Shown one piece after another: positions 34,791 through 42,758 of a stretch of 42,775 nucleotides of DNA (position 1 is the first letter of the stretch; each line of letters starts with the position of its first letter). The translations under genes and the position numbers were made by a program. The DNA is from an uncultured beta proteobacterium. Its GTDB lineage: Bacteria > Pseudomonadota > Gammaproteobacteria > Burkholderiales > Burkholderiaceae_C. A model generated the notes under the pieces. The model was not told where the DNA came from. It did no database searches and saw only the letters and a program-made list of their open reading frames with translations. The stretch covers positions 1 to 42,775 of the forward strand of contig CAIQYP010000336.1 of assembly GCA_903876045.1 (NCBI GenBank), read 5' to 3'.

Positions 34791-35531
34791 ATGACGAGTT
34801 TTACCGATAGCGCCGCAACGGCGCTGAACCTTATTCTTTCCCTGGACTCCAACCTGATGGCGATCGTGGCCCGCTCGCTGTGGGTGAGCGCCTGGGCCAC
34901 GATGTTTGCCTGTGTGCTGGGCCTGCTGTTGGGTGCCGTGCTGGGTGTTGCCCGCTTTGCCGGGCGCAATGCCGTGCTGGCCGTGCTGAACACATTTTTG
35001 GCCGTGCCTTCGGTGGTGGTGGGGCTGGTGGTTTACCTGCTGCTGTCGCGCACCGGGCCGCTGGGCTTTTTGGGCTGGCTGTTTTCCTTCAAGGCCATGG
35101 TGCTGGCGCAGACCTTTTTGGTGTTGCCGGTGGTGACCGCGTTGACCCGGCAGGTGGTGGAAGATGCGGAAGGCCAGCATGGCGAACAACTGCAGTCGCT
35201 GGGCGCGCGCGCACTGCTGCGTAGCGTGCTGCTGGCATGGGATGAGCGTTATGCGCTGCTGACGGTGGTGTTGGCTGCATTTGGGCGTGCCGTTTCAGAA
35301 GTGGGTGCGGTGATGATTGTGGGTGGCAACATCGACGGCTTTACCCGCGTGATGACCACGGCGATTGCACTGGAAACCAGCAAGGGCGATTTGCCACTGG
35401 CGCTGGGTCTGGGCCTGGTATTGCTGCTGGTGGTGCTGCTGCTCAACGTGTTGGTTGCGGCTTTGCGCTACTGGCGCGAGCATGAAGAGGGCGCCTCCAG
35501 CGCCATGCCTCAGCTTGGGGTAAGCGTATGA
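34791..35531 (+). CDS. tupB: Tungstate ABC transporter permease TupB
   Basis: A 246-residue inner-membrane permease with about five hydrophobic segments (first near residues 28-50, FACVLGLLLGAVLGVARF) and the ABC permease EAA-type loop that contacts the ATPase (EQLQSLGARALLRSVLLAW). The AFGRAVSEVGAVMIVGGNIDGFTRVMTTAI segment is typical of TupB/WtpB. The ATG at 34791 is chosen over an in-frame ATG at 34689, which would reach into the divergent regulator gene. Its stop overlaps the tupC ATG by 4 bp. Confidence 0.9.
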   Translation: MTSFTDSAATALNLILSLDSNLMAIVARSLWVSAWATMFACVLGLLLGAVLGVARFAGRNAVLAVLNTFLAVPSVVVGLVVYLLLSRTGPLGFLGWLFSFKAMVLAQTFLVLPVVTALTRQVVEDAEGQHGEQLQSLGARALLRSVLLAWDERYALLTVVLAAFGRAVSEVGAVMIVGGNIDGFTRVMTTAIALETSKGDLPLALGLGLVLLLVVLLLNVLVAALRYWREHEEGASSAMPQLGVSV

Positions 35532-36280
35532 GTGGCAGCAACTCGCCCATTGATCGCGTTGTGGCCCCTGTTTTTGCGCTGAAGCAGGCAGCCGTGCGCT
35601 TTGGTTACGGCGCACGTGCGTTGCATGCGCTCAGCGATGTCAATTTGCAGATTGCCCGGGGTGAGCGGGTCGCCTTTATCGGTGCCAATGGCTGTGGCAA
35701 GAGCACCTTGCTGCGCTTGCTGCACGGCTTGCTGCTACCCAGCAGCGGCCAGACCTTGCGCGACCAGAGCCTGTGCCATGCCATGGTTTTTCAGCGGCCG
35801 TTTTTGATGCGCACTTCGGTGCAGAACAATGTGGCGCTGGGCTTGTGGCTGCGTGGCCAGGGTTGGGCAGAATCCAAGCGGCTGGCGGTGCAGGCGCTGC
35901 ATTCGGTGGGGCTGGCAGAGCACGCTTTGCGTGCGGCACGCAAGCTCTCGGGCGGGCAGCAGCAGCGCGTGGCGCTGGCGCGTGCCTGGGCCATGCAGCC
36001 GCGTGTGCTGCTGCTGGACGAGCCTACCTCCAGCCTGGACCCGCATGCCAAGCGCGAGGTGGAGGCATTGATTCACCAGATTGCCGAGCGCGACCCGGAT
36101 ATGACCCTGGTCTTCGCCAGCCACAACCTGGGGCAGGTCAAGCGCCTGGCTACCCGCGTCATCTACCTGGAGCAGGGGCGCGTGCTGGCCGATTTGCCGG
36201 TGCAGGAGTTTTTTGGTTCAGACGTTTTGGCGCAGCGACACCCGCAGGCGCATTTATTTGTTAAAGGAGAATTGGTATGA
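35528..36280 (+). CDS. tupC: Tungstate ABC transporter ATPase TupC
   Basis: A 250-residue ABC ATPase with Walker A GANGCGKSTLL (about 55-65), Q-loop AMVFQRPFLM, signature LSGGQQQRVALARA (about 140-153), Walker B VLLLDEPTSSLD and switch His in FASHNL. It energises import through TupB. It overlaps tupB and tupA by 4 bp each, so the three proteins are translationally coupled. Confidence 0.93.
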   Translation: MSGSNSPIDRVVAPVFALKQAAVRFGYGARALHALSDVNLQIARGERVAFIGANGCGKSTLLRLLHGLLLPSSGQTLRDQSLCHAMVFQRPFLMRTSVQNNVALGLWLRGQGWAESKRLAVQALHSVGLAEHALRAARKLSGGQQQRVALARAWAMQPRVLLLDEPTSSLDPHAKREVEALIHQIAERDPDMTLVFASHNLGQVKRLATRVIYLEQGRVLADLPVQEFFGSDVLAQRHPQAHLFVKGELV

Positions 36281-37083
36281 AATCGATCAAGATGGCCGTT
36301 GTGGCGCTGCTGTGCAGTGCCGGTTTTGTAGCGGGCGCACAGGCGCAAAGTATTGTGATGGCGTCCACCACATCGACCGAACAGTCGGGCCTGTTCCCCT
36401 ATCTGTTGCCTGAGTTCAAGAAGGCGACCGGCGTGGATGTAAAAGTGGTGGCGGTAGGCACTGGCCAGGCTATCGACATGGGCCGCCGGGGAGACGCCGA
36501 TGTGCTGTTTGTGCATGACCAGGTGGCTGAAGAAAAAGTGGTGGCGGAGGGCTTTGCCGTCAAACGCTTCCCGGTGATGTACAACGATTTTGTGCTGATT
36601 GGCCCGGCGGCTGATCCGTCCAAATTGAAGGGCAACAACATCGCCGATGCGCTTAAAAAGGTGGCCGCCACCAATGCCGGCTTCATCTCGCGTGGCGACA
36701 AGAGTGGCACGCACGCCGCCGAGTTGCGTTTCTGGAAGACGTTGGGCGAGGGCGCAGCCAAGGGCAGCGGCTACAAAGAATGCGGCTGTGGCATGGGCCC
36801 GGCGCTCAACATGGCGGCCAGCACGGGTGCCTATGTGTTGGCAGACCGCGCTACCTGGCTGAACTTCAAGAACCGCGCTGATCTGACGGTGCTGGTGGAA
36901 GGTGACAAGGCCTTGTTCAACCAATACGGCGTGATGGTGGTGAACCCGGCCAAGCATCCGCATGTGAATGTGGCGGATGCCCAGAAGTTTGTTGACTGGG
37001 TGACTTCGCCTGCAGGGCAGGGCGTTATTGCGGGCTACAAGATCGAGGGCCAGCAACTGTTCTTCCCGAACGCGGGCAAGTAG
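36277..37083 (+). CDS. tupA: Tungstate-binding periplasmic protein TupA
   Basis: A 268-residue exported binding protein. Signal peptide 1-24 (ending AQAQ). The mature start SIVMASTTSTEQSGLF carries the STTST/TTTS motif by which TupA proteins, unlike ModA, bind tungstate tightly. Later family motifs are GRRGDADVLFVHDQ, VMYNDFVLIGPA, FISRGDKSGTHAAE and VNPAKHP. It should give high-affinity tungstate uptake, supplying the tungsten AOR encoded at the left of the window. It overlaps tupC by 4 bp. Confidence 0.94.
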   Translation: MKSIKMAVVALLCSAGFVAGAQAQSIVMASTTSTEQSGLFPYLLPEFKKATGVDVKVVAVGTGQAIDMGRRGDADVLFVHDQVAEEKVVAEGFAVKRFPVMYNDFVLIGPAADPSKLKGNNIADALKKVAATNAGFISRGDKSGTHAAELRFWKTLGEGAAKGSGYKECGCGMGPALNMAASTGAYVLADRATWLNFKNRADLTVLVEGDKALFNQYGVMVVNPAKHPHVNVADAQKFVDWVTSPAGQGVIAGYKIEGQQLFFPNAGK

Positions 37084-37095
37084 CCCGCCCGGCGA

Positions 37096-37758
37096 CTAGC
37101 CCGCTGGCGCTGCGCGCAGCGCCCGCACCGGCTGCAGCAGCACGACCAGTGCCCCCGCGCCACCTTGCATGGGCGGGGCCTGGACAAAGGCCACCACCTC
37201 AGCCTTTTGCACCAGCCAGCGGTGCACCTTGTCTTTGAGCACCGGGGCCTTGCCGGGTGAACCCAGGCCCTTGCCGGTGACCACACGCACGCAGCGAATG
37301 CCCTGGCTGTGCGACTCACGGATGAAGGTCGTCAGTGCTTCACGCGCCTCGTTACTGCGCAGGCCATGCAGATCGACCTGACGCTGGATCGACCATTTGC
37401 CACGACGCAGCTTTTGCGTCACATCCGGCCCTACGCCAGAGCGCCGAAAGCTCAGGTGATCATCCGTTTCCAGCAGGCTGCTGATGTCGACCTCGTCGCT
37501 GAGTGCTTCCTGCAAGGCTGCCTCGTCGTCGAGTTTCTGCTGCTTCGGGATGGGGGGTGGAGGGGCGGGTTTGAGGTCGGCCAGCTCGGATTGCGGCAGG
37601 CGCGCCACCTTGCCCACTGCGGCTTGAAACAGATTGCGCCGCGCCGCCAGTTGTTTGGCTTCCAATGCGCGCTTTGCAGCCGCTGCCGCTGCGCGCTGGG
37701 CTTGCGCGTCGATTTCTTTCTTGACCGACTTCAGGTCGGCGAGCGAGGTAATTTTCAC
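37096..37758 (-). CDS. Smr-domain protein (SmrA/YdaL-like)
   Basis: A 220-residue protein. A long Ala/Lys-rich N-terminal helix (about 1-60) and a charged linker lead to a C-terminal Smr domain (about 125-210) with DLHGL and [18 protein letters not shown], the nuclease-type motifs of the MutS2 C-terminal family. Known members act on RNA or branched DNA; the role here is unclear. Its start overlaps the stop of radC by 4 bp, so the two are co-transcribed. It is convergent with tupA, 12 bp away. Confidence 0.88.
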   Translation of the reverse strand: MKITSLADLKSVKKEIDAQAQRAAAAAAKRALEAKQLAARRNLFQAAVGKVARLPQSELADLKPAPPPPIPKQQKLDDEAALQEALSDEVDISSLLETDDHLSFRRSGVGPDVTQKLRRGKWSIQRQVDLHGLRSNEAREALTTFIRESHSQGIRCVRVVTGKGLGSPGKAPVLKDKVHRWLVQKAEVVAFVQAPPMQGGAGALVVLLQPVRALRAAPAG

Positions 37759-38465
37759 AGCAGGCCCTGCTCCGCCATAGACAGCGCCTGACCTGGCCCC
37801 ACGATGATGTGGTCCAGCACCCGCACATCGATCAGGCCAAGTGCTGCGCGCAGCGTTTGCGTGAGCGCCACATCTGCAGGCGACGGCTGCACCGATCCGC
37901 TGGGGTGGTTGTGCGCCAGCACCACGGCGGCGGCATGGTGGTGCAGGGCTTTCAAGACCACCTCGCGCGGGTAGACGCTGGTTTGGCTCAGGGTGCCTTG
38001 AAACAGTTCTTCCGCTTCAATCAACTTGTTCTGCGCGTCCAGAAAACAAACCATAAACACTTCATGCTTGCGATGCGCCAGGTTCAGTTGCAGGAATTGT
38101 TTGACCGCTGCCGGATCGGCCAGCACGGTGCGCTCTTGCAGGCGCTGGGCTACGGCGCGCCGGGCCAGTTCCAGCACGGCCAGTATTTCAGCGCGTTTGG
38201 CAGGGCCTAGGCCCTTGACCTTTTTCAGGTCATCGGGTGTGGCATTCAGCAATCCGGCAATGCCGCCAAACCCCGACCTGGGGCCGTCCACCAAGCGGTT
38301 GCCCTGGATTTGCAGCAATTCGTCGGCCATTTGCAGCACGCCTTTGCCGGCAATGCCGGTGCGCAACAGCAGCGCCAGCAGTTCAGCATCGCTGAGGGCA
38401 GAGGGGCCACGCGCAAGCAACTTTTCGCGCGGGCGGGCTTCTGCAGGAAGGTCTTTAACGGACAT
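37755..38465 (-). CDS. radC: RadC family protein (JAB/MPN domain)
   Basis: A 236-residue RadC/UPF0758 protein. An N-terminal helix-hairpin-helix region ([25 protein letters not shown]) precedes the JAB1-like metal site, with metal ligands in [19 protein letters not shown] (H-x-H...D). The biochemical role is unresolved. A group II intron sits about 20 bp upstream on the same strand, so radC expression depends on transcription through the intron or on an intron-internal promoter. Confidence 0.92.
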   Translation of the reverse strand: MSVKDLPAEARPREKLLARGPSALSDAELLALLLRTGIAGKGVLQMADELLQIQGNRLVDGPRSGFGGIAGLLNATPDDLKKVKGLGPAKRAEILAVLELARRAVAQRLQERTVLADPAAVKQFLQLNLAHRKHEVFMVCFLDAQNKLIEAEELFQGTLSQTSVYPREVVLKALHHHAAAVVLAHNHPSGSVQPSPADVALTQTLRAALGLIDVRVLDHIIVGPGQALSMAEQGLL

Positions 38466-38522
38466 GGCGGGCGGCTTTCTAGGAAGGTAGGGACACCATC
38501 TTTCGATGATATCCCCCCCTAA

Positions 38523-38556
38523 GAACCGTGCTTGCGATTTTCATCGCACACGGCTC
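38523..38556 (-). ncRNA. Group II intron domain V
   Basis: The 34-nt catalytic hairpin of a group II intron: GAGCCGTGTGCGAT on one side, GAAA tetraloop, and ATCGCAAGCACGGTTC on the other, with the internal bulge expected for domain V. The strand is that of the maturase gene and radC. Confidence 0.88.
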
Positions 38557-38571
38557 ACGCACGACCTCAAG

Positions 38572-40329
38572 TTACACAGAGTCATCAGGTTGCATAACCT
38601 TCGACTGCTTCACAAGATTAAAGTCTCCCGTACTGGAGACCGGCTTGATAACCTTCAAACCTAGGATGTGGACTTGCCGGTGACAGATTGGGTGTAACAG
38701 CACCCGATTGGAGAGAGCATCACTCCCTCCTAGCTGTCGATAGACGATATGGTGGTCGTCCATGTTTTCATCAGCTATGTCAATTTCTTGCTCACAGAGA
38801 GCGCATCTACCGTCTTGGTCGAACCACAGAGAGGCCCTTTGAGCGCTCCAAATGGTTTCACCCATTCGTTGCACTCGTAGTTTCTCCCCATAGGTAACCC
38901 AGTCGAGGTGGAACGGGTTGTAATCCCCCTTCACTTTGACGTGACGAACTATTTTCATGTCCGTCAAGGAATACAGCGGAAGCGGTATTCTTTCGTCACC
39001 CCCGAACGGGTCATCTTGCAACCCCGCGAACAGACGGCGTGAGCCGCACTGTTTCCAGTAATGGGCATACACCCACTTTCCAGTCTTGCGGGGGTGCCTG
39101 CGCAAACCCCAGCGCGTCAATCTCCAATAAATCAGATGATCAACCTTGCTAAAGGTCTGCTTTGCGACGGTCCCTTTGTGGTACTGAGCCCAGCCTTTGA
39201 GGGCCGGATTCAGGCGCTTTATCAGCATTTCTGTTGGAATCGATATCGACGTTGCGATGATCTCCCTCACCTTGTCATAAAACGTTTTGACGTTTTTATG
39301 GCTCGGTTTGATGAGTAGCTTGCCCCCGTATTTACGGAAGTTCCACCCCAGAAAATCAAACCCTTGATCGATCTGCACAATGCGCGTCTTTTCATCGGAT
39401 AGAGTCAGTCCCCGCTTGCGCAGGAATTCGACAATCCAAGGTCGGACCGTGCTTTCCAGCAACTCTTTCGAGTTCCCCGTCACCACAAAGTCATCTGCAT
39501 ACCGGATCAAGTTCACTTTCCCTTTCTTTGCCAGTTTGGTTCCCAGTTCTTCCCGAAGGAATTGCATGAGTCCCGTTTCCAACCCGTTGAGGGTAATGTT
39601 CGCAAGCGTCGGCGAGATGATGCCGCCTTGAGGCGTGCCATCATCCGTGCGCTGGAGGTGACCCGCGTCAACCACTCCAGATTTCAACCATTTGTTGAGC
39701 ATCCCCTTGTCCATGTGGACGTGGTTCAACAGCCATTCGTGGTTGATGTTGTCAAAGAACCCAGAGATATCTGCATCTAGTACCCATGTGGCCGAGACCT
39801 TTTTGGATAGAGATACAAATAGCTGACTCCGTGCGTCATGTGTTGATCGCCCTTTCCTAAAGCCGTAGCTATTCGGATCAGACGCACATTCCACTGCCGG
39901 TTCCAGCGCAAGCAAATACAGCGCTTGCATGGCTCTGTCGCGCATGGTCGGTATGCCCAGAGGGCGTTCTTTTCCATTGCTTTTCGGGATATAGACTCGT
40001 TTTAGGGGGCGAGCCCGATACCCTTTGGGGTTCAGACAACCTATTGCATTCCATTTCTTTGTTGGCGTGTCCCAAAGTGCGTCATCGATGCCACTCGTTC
40101 GCTTTCCTTGGTTCGTTTCAGTTACTTTCCTGACGGCCAATGCCTTGGCTTGCCAGGATCGAGTCAAACTTCGTGTGAGCCTTGCGACCCGTCGGAAATC
40201 TTTCTCAGTCATCGCCTGCGCGATGCACATCTGCGTCTTTCCAACAAACAAGTAGACTTTCTTCCAATCAATGGAATGCCAGTTTTGTTGTTCGTCGAGC
40301 GGCGCAGCATCGTTGCCGATGTTTTCCAT
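38572..40329 (-). CDS. ltrA: Group II intron reverse transcriptase/maturase with HNH endonuclease
   Basis: A 585-residue intron-encoded protein. RT domain (about 30-360): RVYIPKSNGKERPLGIPTMRDR, DADISGFFDNI, GTPQGGIISPTLANI and the catalytic IRYADDFVV. Maturase X domain follows (about 375-460, LNPALKGWAQYHKG). C-terminal HNH nuclease: CALC...DHHIVYRQLGG...HPICHRQVH. All parts are uninterrupted, so splicing and target-primed retrohoming look possible. ATG at 40327-40329 is chosen because a purine-rich AGAGGGGAAAGT ribosome-binding site precedes it; a longer frame to 40476 runs back into ribozyme sequence. Confidence 0.92.
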   Translation of the reverse strand: MENIGNDAAPLDEQQNWHSIDWKKVYLFVGKTQMCIAQAMTEKDFRRVARLTRSLTRSWQAKALAVRKVTETNQGKRTSGIDDALWDTPTKKWNAIGCLNPKGYRARPLKRVYIPKSNGKERPLGIPTMRDRAMQALYLLALEPAVECASDPNSYGFRKGRSTHDARSQLFVSLSKKVSATWVLDADISGFFDNINHEWLLNHVHMDKGMLNKWLKSGVVDAGHLQRTDDGTPQGGIISPTLANITLNGLETGLMQFLREELGTKLAKKGKVNLIRYADDFVVTGNSKELLESTVRPWIVEFLRKRGLTLSDEKTRIVQIDQGFDFLGWNFRKYGGKLLIKPSHKNVKTFYDKVREIIATSISIPTEMLIKRLNPALKGWAQYHKGTVAKQTFSKVDHLIYWRLTRWGLRRHPRKTGKWVYAHYWKQCGSRRLFAGLQDDPFGGDERIPLPLYSLTDMKIVRHVKVKGDYNPFHLDWVTYGEKLRVQRMGETIWSAQRASLWFDQDGRCALCEQEIDIADENMDDHHIVYRQLGGSDALSNRVLLHPICHRQVHILGLKVIKPVSSTGDFNLVKQSKVMQPDDSV

Positions 40330-40979
40330 ACTTTCCCCTCTTAAGGAGAACCCATGGGTGCCCCCTTGCGGGGTGCAACCGCAAGGGTTCATTGATAAAC
40401 GCGGCGGCTTCACGCTGTCGCACCCTGAGCAAGTCAGCCAGCTTTCACTGTGGGGCAAAGCCCCTATGTCATTCATTACAAATGGCCATTCGCTTTTTGC
40501 TCAATCCTCTGCCCCCTCCACCATGGCCATCGATTACTCTTTGGTTGCCCAAGCCATGTGGCATGGGCGATGAGTGGGGTTTACCTCGTTTCTCCGTGCG
40601 CCCATCTGGCTGGCGGGCCAGACAATGGGGTTAGGGACTCTCTTTCCGCCAGAAGTCATTTGGGGAACGATGTGAAGTCATTGACCGACACATCCCGACT
40701 TCATGCCTTTTGGCCGCAGCTCTTCCCTTGCGGGAAAGACAAGCGTTAGCTGCTTACTGGTAATGACGGTTCAGACGAGAGTTCACGTTACATTTCCCAT
40801 ACCCTTTACCTCGGCAACCTTCCCATTTCTTGTTCATGGGATTGGGGCTGACTCACGTCGGCCTTACGTACTTGCGTACAGGTTGTTTAACCGTAGCTCC
40901 GCACGCCCGAATTACTCCAGACGCACGTACAGTCGAGGTCACGCTGTTCCAAGCGTGGTTTGTGGAAAACAAGACGCAC
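40330..40979 (-). ncRNA. Group II intron domains I-III (5' ribozyme part)
   Basis: 650 bp without a credible gene, between the maturase start and the 5' splice motif GTGCG (plus-strand CGCAC at 40975-40979). Size and position match domains I-III and the start of domain IV. The small plus-strand reading frames here are accidental. I did not identify EBS1/EBS2 with confidence. Confidence 0.65.
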
Positions 40980-41005
40980 AGAATGGCGTCGATTTTGATA
41001 CCCTA

Positions 41006-41056
41006 ACAAAACATGTAATGTTTTGTAAAGACAAAGAAGTTGTCTTATTTTGACAA
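41006..41056. promoter_or_regulatory. Cluster of AT-rich palindromes between the intron and fkpB
   Basis: A perfect dyad ACAAAACAT-GTA-ATGTTTTGT (41006-41026) is followed by GACAA/TTGTC/GACAA half-sites at 41030-41034, 41040-41044 and 41052-41056. These form two alternative inverted repeats sharing the middle half-site. Spacing near one helical turn suggests a protein-binding operator for the original radC/fkpB divergent promoter, now separated from radC by the intron. Confidence 0.4.
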
Positions 41057-41090
41057 CAGAAATGCCTGCCTTTTGAGCATGTTTTCTTGA

Positions 41091-41112
41091 AATCGACCTT
41101 TGCAGGTCGATT
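41091..41112. other. Perfect 9-bp hairpin upstream of the fkpB promoter
   Basis: AATCGACCT (41091-41099), loop TTGC, AGGTCGATT (41104-41112). There is no T tract on either side, so it is not a typical intrinsic terminator. It lies just before the candidate fkpB -35. Confidence 0.4.
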
Positions 41113-41124
41113 GTTCAACGGAAT

Positions 41125-41151
41125 TTGCATTCCATCGGACTGTCTTAAAAT
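41125..41151 (+). promoter_or_regulatory. Candidate sigma70 promoter of fkpB-ispH
   Basis: TTGCAT (41125-41130) and TAAAAT (41146-41151) with a short 15-bp spacer; shifting to TTTGCA gives 16 bp. Transcription would begin near 41156-41158, exactly at the first hairpin of the structured leader. The same TAAAATAG -10 context occurs before serS. Confidence 0.5.
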
Positions 41152-41155
41152 AGGC

Positions 41156-41264
41156 GTTTCTCATTAAGAGAAACTGGCCGCTCCCCGAGGGAAACGACTA
41201 TCGTTGACATGCCGCCGAATGGCGACGTAGGACGACTTCGAGTCGCACCAATAGAGGCCAGTTT
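41156..41264 (+). ncRNA. Candidate structured 5' leader RNA of fkpB-ispH
   Basis: A first hairpin GTTTCTC-ATTAA-GAGAAAC (41156-41174) is followed by a 9-bp long-range closing helix AAACTGGCC (41171-41179) with GGCCAGTTT (41256-41264). Four small hairpins are enclosed: TCCC/GGGA (41182-41192), AACGA/TCGTT (41193-41205), CGCC/GGCG (41213-41224) and CGACT/AGTCG (41233-41245). The closing helix shares AAAC with the first hairpin, so they compete. Its 3' strand ends 12 nt before the fkpB ATG, next to the Shine-Dalgarno (about 41268-41271). This is riboswitch-like geometry. I do not recognise a known class. Confidence 0.5.
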
Positions 41265-41276
41265 ATCGGGACTTTT

Positions 41277-41729
41277 ATGACCACAGTGCTTCCCCGTGTT
41301 CACGCGGGCTCTTTCCTCACCTTGCATTACCGCCTTGGCGGCCCTGCGGGAGACATCATCAACACCTTCACCGGCAAGCCCGCCACGCTGAGTCTGGGCA
41401 CCGGCGAGTTATCGCCCGCCATGGAGGCCTGCCTGATGGATCTGGAGGAGGGCACACGCACCACGTTTGATTTGCCAGCGGGTGCCGCCTTCGGGCCACG
41501 TAACCCCGACATGCAGCAATGGCTGGCGCACAAGGTGCTGACCGATATGGGCGACCCGCAAGAGACCTACAACGTGGGTGATGTGGTGGAGTTCCCCACG
41601 CCTGACGGCAAAGGCAAGTTCGCCGGTGTGGTGCAACAGGTGAAGGACGCCTCGGTGCTGTTTGACTTCAACCACCCGCTGGCCGGTCACCCGGTGACCT
41701 TTGAAGTGCAACTGATTGGGGTGCTATGA
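41277..41729 (+). CDS. fkpB: FKBP-type prolyl isomerase FkpB/SlpA
   Basis: A 150-residue cytoplasmic SlyD/SlpA-type FKBP. Shortened FKBP elements (SFLTLHYRL, FTGKPATLSLGTGELSPAMEACLMDLEEG) surround the inserted-flap domain (AFGPRNPDMQQWL...GDVVEFPTPDGK) and end with FDFNHPLAGHPVTFEVQLIGV, the hallmark DxNHPLAG of this family. Known: fkpB is usually next to ispH, as here, overlapping by 4 bp. The leader upstream is long and structured. Confidence 0.92.
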   Translation: MTTVLPRVHAGSFLTLHYRLGGPAGDIINTFTGKPATLSLGTGELSPAMEACLMDLEEGTRTTFDLPAGAAFGPRNPDMQQWLAHKVLTDMGDPQETYNVGDVVEFPTPDGKGKFAGVVQQVKDASVLFDFNHPLAGHPVTFEVQLIGVL

Positions 41730-42709
41730 CGCAGGAAATAGTGGATGCTGGGTTGGAGAAGGGCTTTGGGGTTGAAGTCTTGTTGGCCGAGCCACGCGGC
41801 TTTTGCGCCGGGGTCGACCGGGCCATTGAGATTGTCGAAAAAGCCCTGGCCAAGTTCGGCGCCCCCATTTACGTGCGCCACGAAATCGTGCACAACACCT
41901 ATGTGGTGAACGACCTGAAGCAAAAGGGTGCGATCTTTATTGAAGAACTGGATGATGTGCCCGCTGGTGCCACGCTGATCTTCTCGGCCCACGGTGTCAG
42001 CAAAGCAACGCACCTGGAGGCGGCGGCACGCGGCTTCCAGATCTTTGATGCCACCTGCCCGCTGGTGACCAAGGTGCATGTCGAGGTAAGCAAGCTGCAC
42101 AAAGAAGGCTATGAGTTCATCATGATCGGCCACAAAGGTCACCCCGAGGTGGAGGGCACCATGGGACAACTCGACAGTGGCATTCACCTGGTGGAAGATG
42201 TGGCAGACGTGGCACGCGTCAACCCCAAGCAGACTGATAAATTGGCGGTGGTGACACAGACCACCTTGAGCGTGGACGATGCGGCTGAAATTTCTGCAGC
42301 AGTGAAGGCGCGCTTTCCGAAGGTGCGCGAACCCAAGCAGCAGGACATTTGTTACGCCACGCAAAACCGCCAGGACGCCGTCAAACTGATGAGCCCGCAG
42401 GTGGACGTGGTGATCGTGGTGGGCAGCCCCACCAGTTCCAACAGCACCCGCCTGCGTGAAGTGGCGCGCAAACTGGGCACACAAAGCTATATGGTGGACA
42501 GCGCCGATGAGTTGCAGGCAGCCTGGTTTGAGGGCTGCCAGCGCGTTGGCCTGACCGCCGGAGCCTCAGCCCCTGAAGTGCTGGTGAAGGCGGTGATAGA
42601 CCGCATCAAGGCCATGGGCGCCGTGTCAGTGCGCAAGATGGACGGCATTGAAGAGACGGTCAAGTTTCCGCTGCCCAAGGGGTTGCGGCTTGATTCGGCG
42701 ATTGAGTAG
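41726..42709 (+). CDS. ispH: 4-Hydroxy-3-methylbut-2-enyl diphosphate reductase IspH (LytB)
   Basis: A 327-residue [4Fe-4S] enzyme for the last step of the MEP isoprenoid pathway, making IPP and DMAPP. Three conserved cluster cysteines are visible in RGFCAGVDRAIEI, DATCPLVTKVH and DICYATQNRQ. Substrate-binding residues lie in IVHNTYVV, IGHKGHPEVEGT and GSPTSSNSTRL. It starts inside the fkpB stop (ATGA), so it is translationally coupled. Length is normal for the family. Confidence 0.96.
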   Translation: MTQEIVDAGLEKGFGVEVLLAEPRGFCAGVDRAIEIVEKALAKFGAPIYVRHEIVHNTYVVNDLKQKGAIFIEELDDVPAGATLIFSAHGVSKATHLEAAARGFQIFDATCPLVTKVHVEVSKLHKEGYEFIMIGHKGHPEVEGTMGQLDSGIHLVEDVADVARVNPKQTDKLAVVTQTTLSVDDAAEISAAVKARFPKVREPKQQDICYATQNRQDAVKLMSPQVDVVIVVGSPTSSNSTRLREVARKLGTQSYMVDSADELQAAWFEGCQRVGLTAGASAPEVLVKAVIDRIKAMGAVSVRKMDGIEETVKFPLPKGLRLDSAIE

Positions 42710-42733
42710 CCCTCAGTAGCCCTCAGTAGCCCT
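42703..42733. repeat. Short tandem repeat after ispH
   Basis: The 10-bp unit AGTAGCCCTC occurs almost three times in a row, starting inside the last codons of ispH. It is a simple duplication with no evident coding or regulatory role. Confidence 0.6.
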
Positions 42734-42758
42734 GATTCCCCCCACCTAAAATAGAACC

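Larger units (their letters stand above)
38487..40979 (-). mobile_element. Group II intron (ribozyme plus RT/maturase gene) inserted upstream of radC
   Basis: A nearly 2.5-kb self-splicing retroelement in the minus orientation. The 3' part is clear: domain V (38523-38556, 34 nt, GAGCCGTG...CACGGTTC with GAAA loop) and a domain VI hairpin (about 38486-38521, also GAAA-capped). The 5' boundary is placed at the GTGCG motif ending at 40979, giving about 650 nt for domains I-III before the maturase gene, a normal size. The exact 3' splice site is uncertain (38480-38487). The element appears intact and potentially mobile. Confidence 0.82.

Noticed and set aside
33613-37083. Molybdate (modABC) transporter
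   Set aside because: The binding protein has the STTST/TTTS motif and the overall TupA/WtpA-type sequence, and gene order is tupBCA, so tungstate is preferred, although some molybdate transport cannot be excluded.
40182-40634. Small plus-strand open frames within the intron
   Set aside because: They lie on the strand opposite the ribozyme domains I-III and maturase start and show no coding features.
41171-41264. tRNA or tRNA-like gene before fkpB
   Set aside because: The TTCGAGTC string and closing helix look tRNA-like, but there is no 7-bp acceptor stem with a correctly placed T arm or anticodon arm; a leader RNA fits better.
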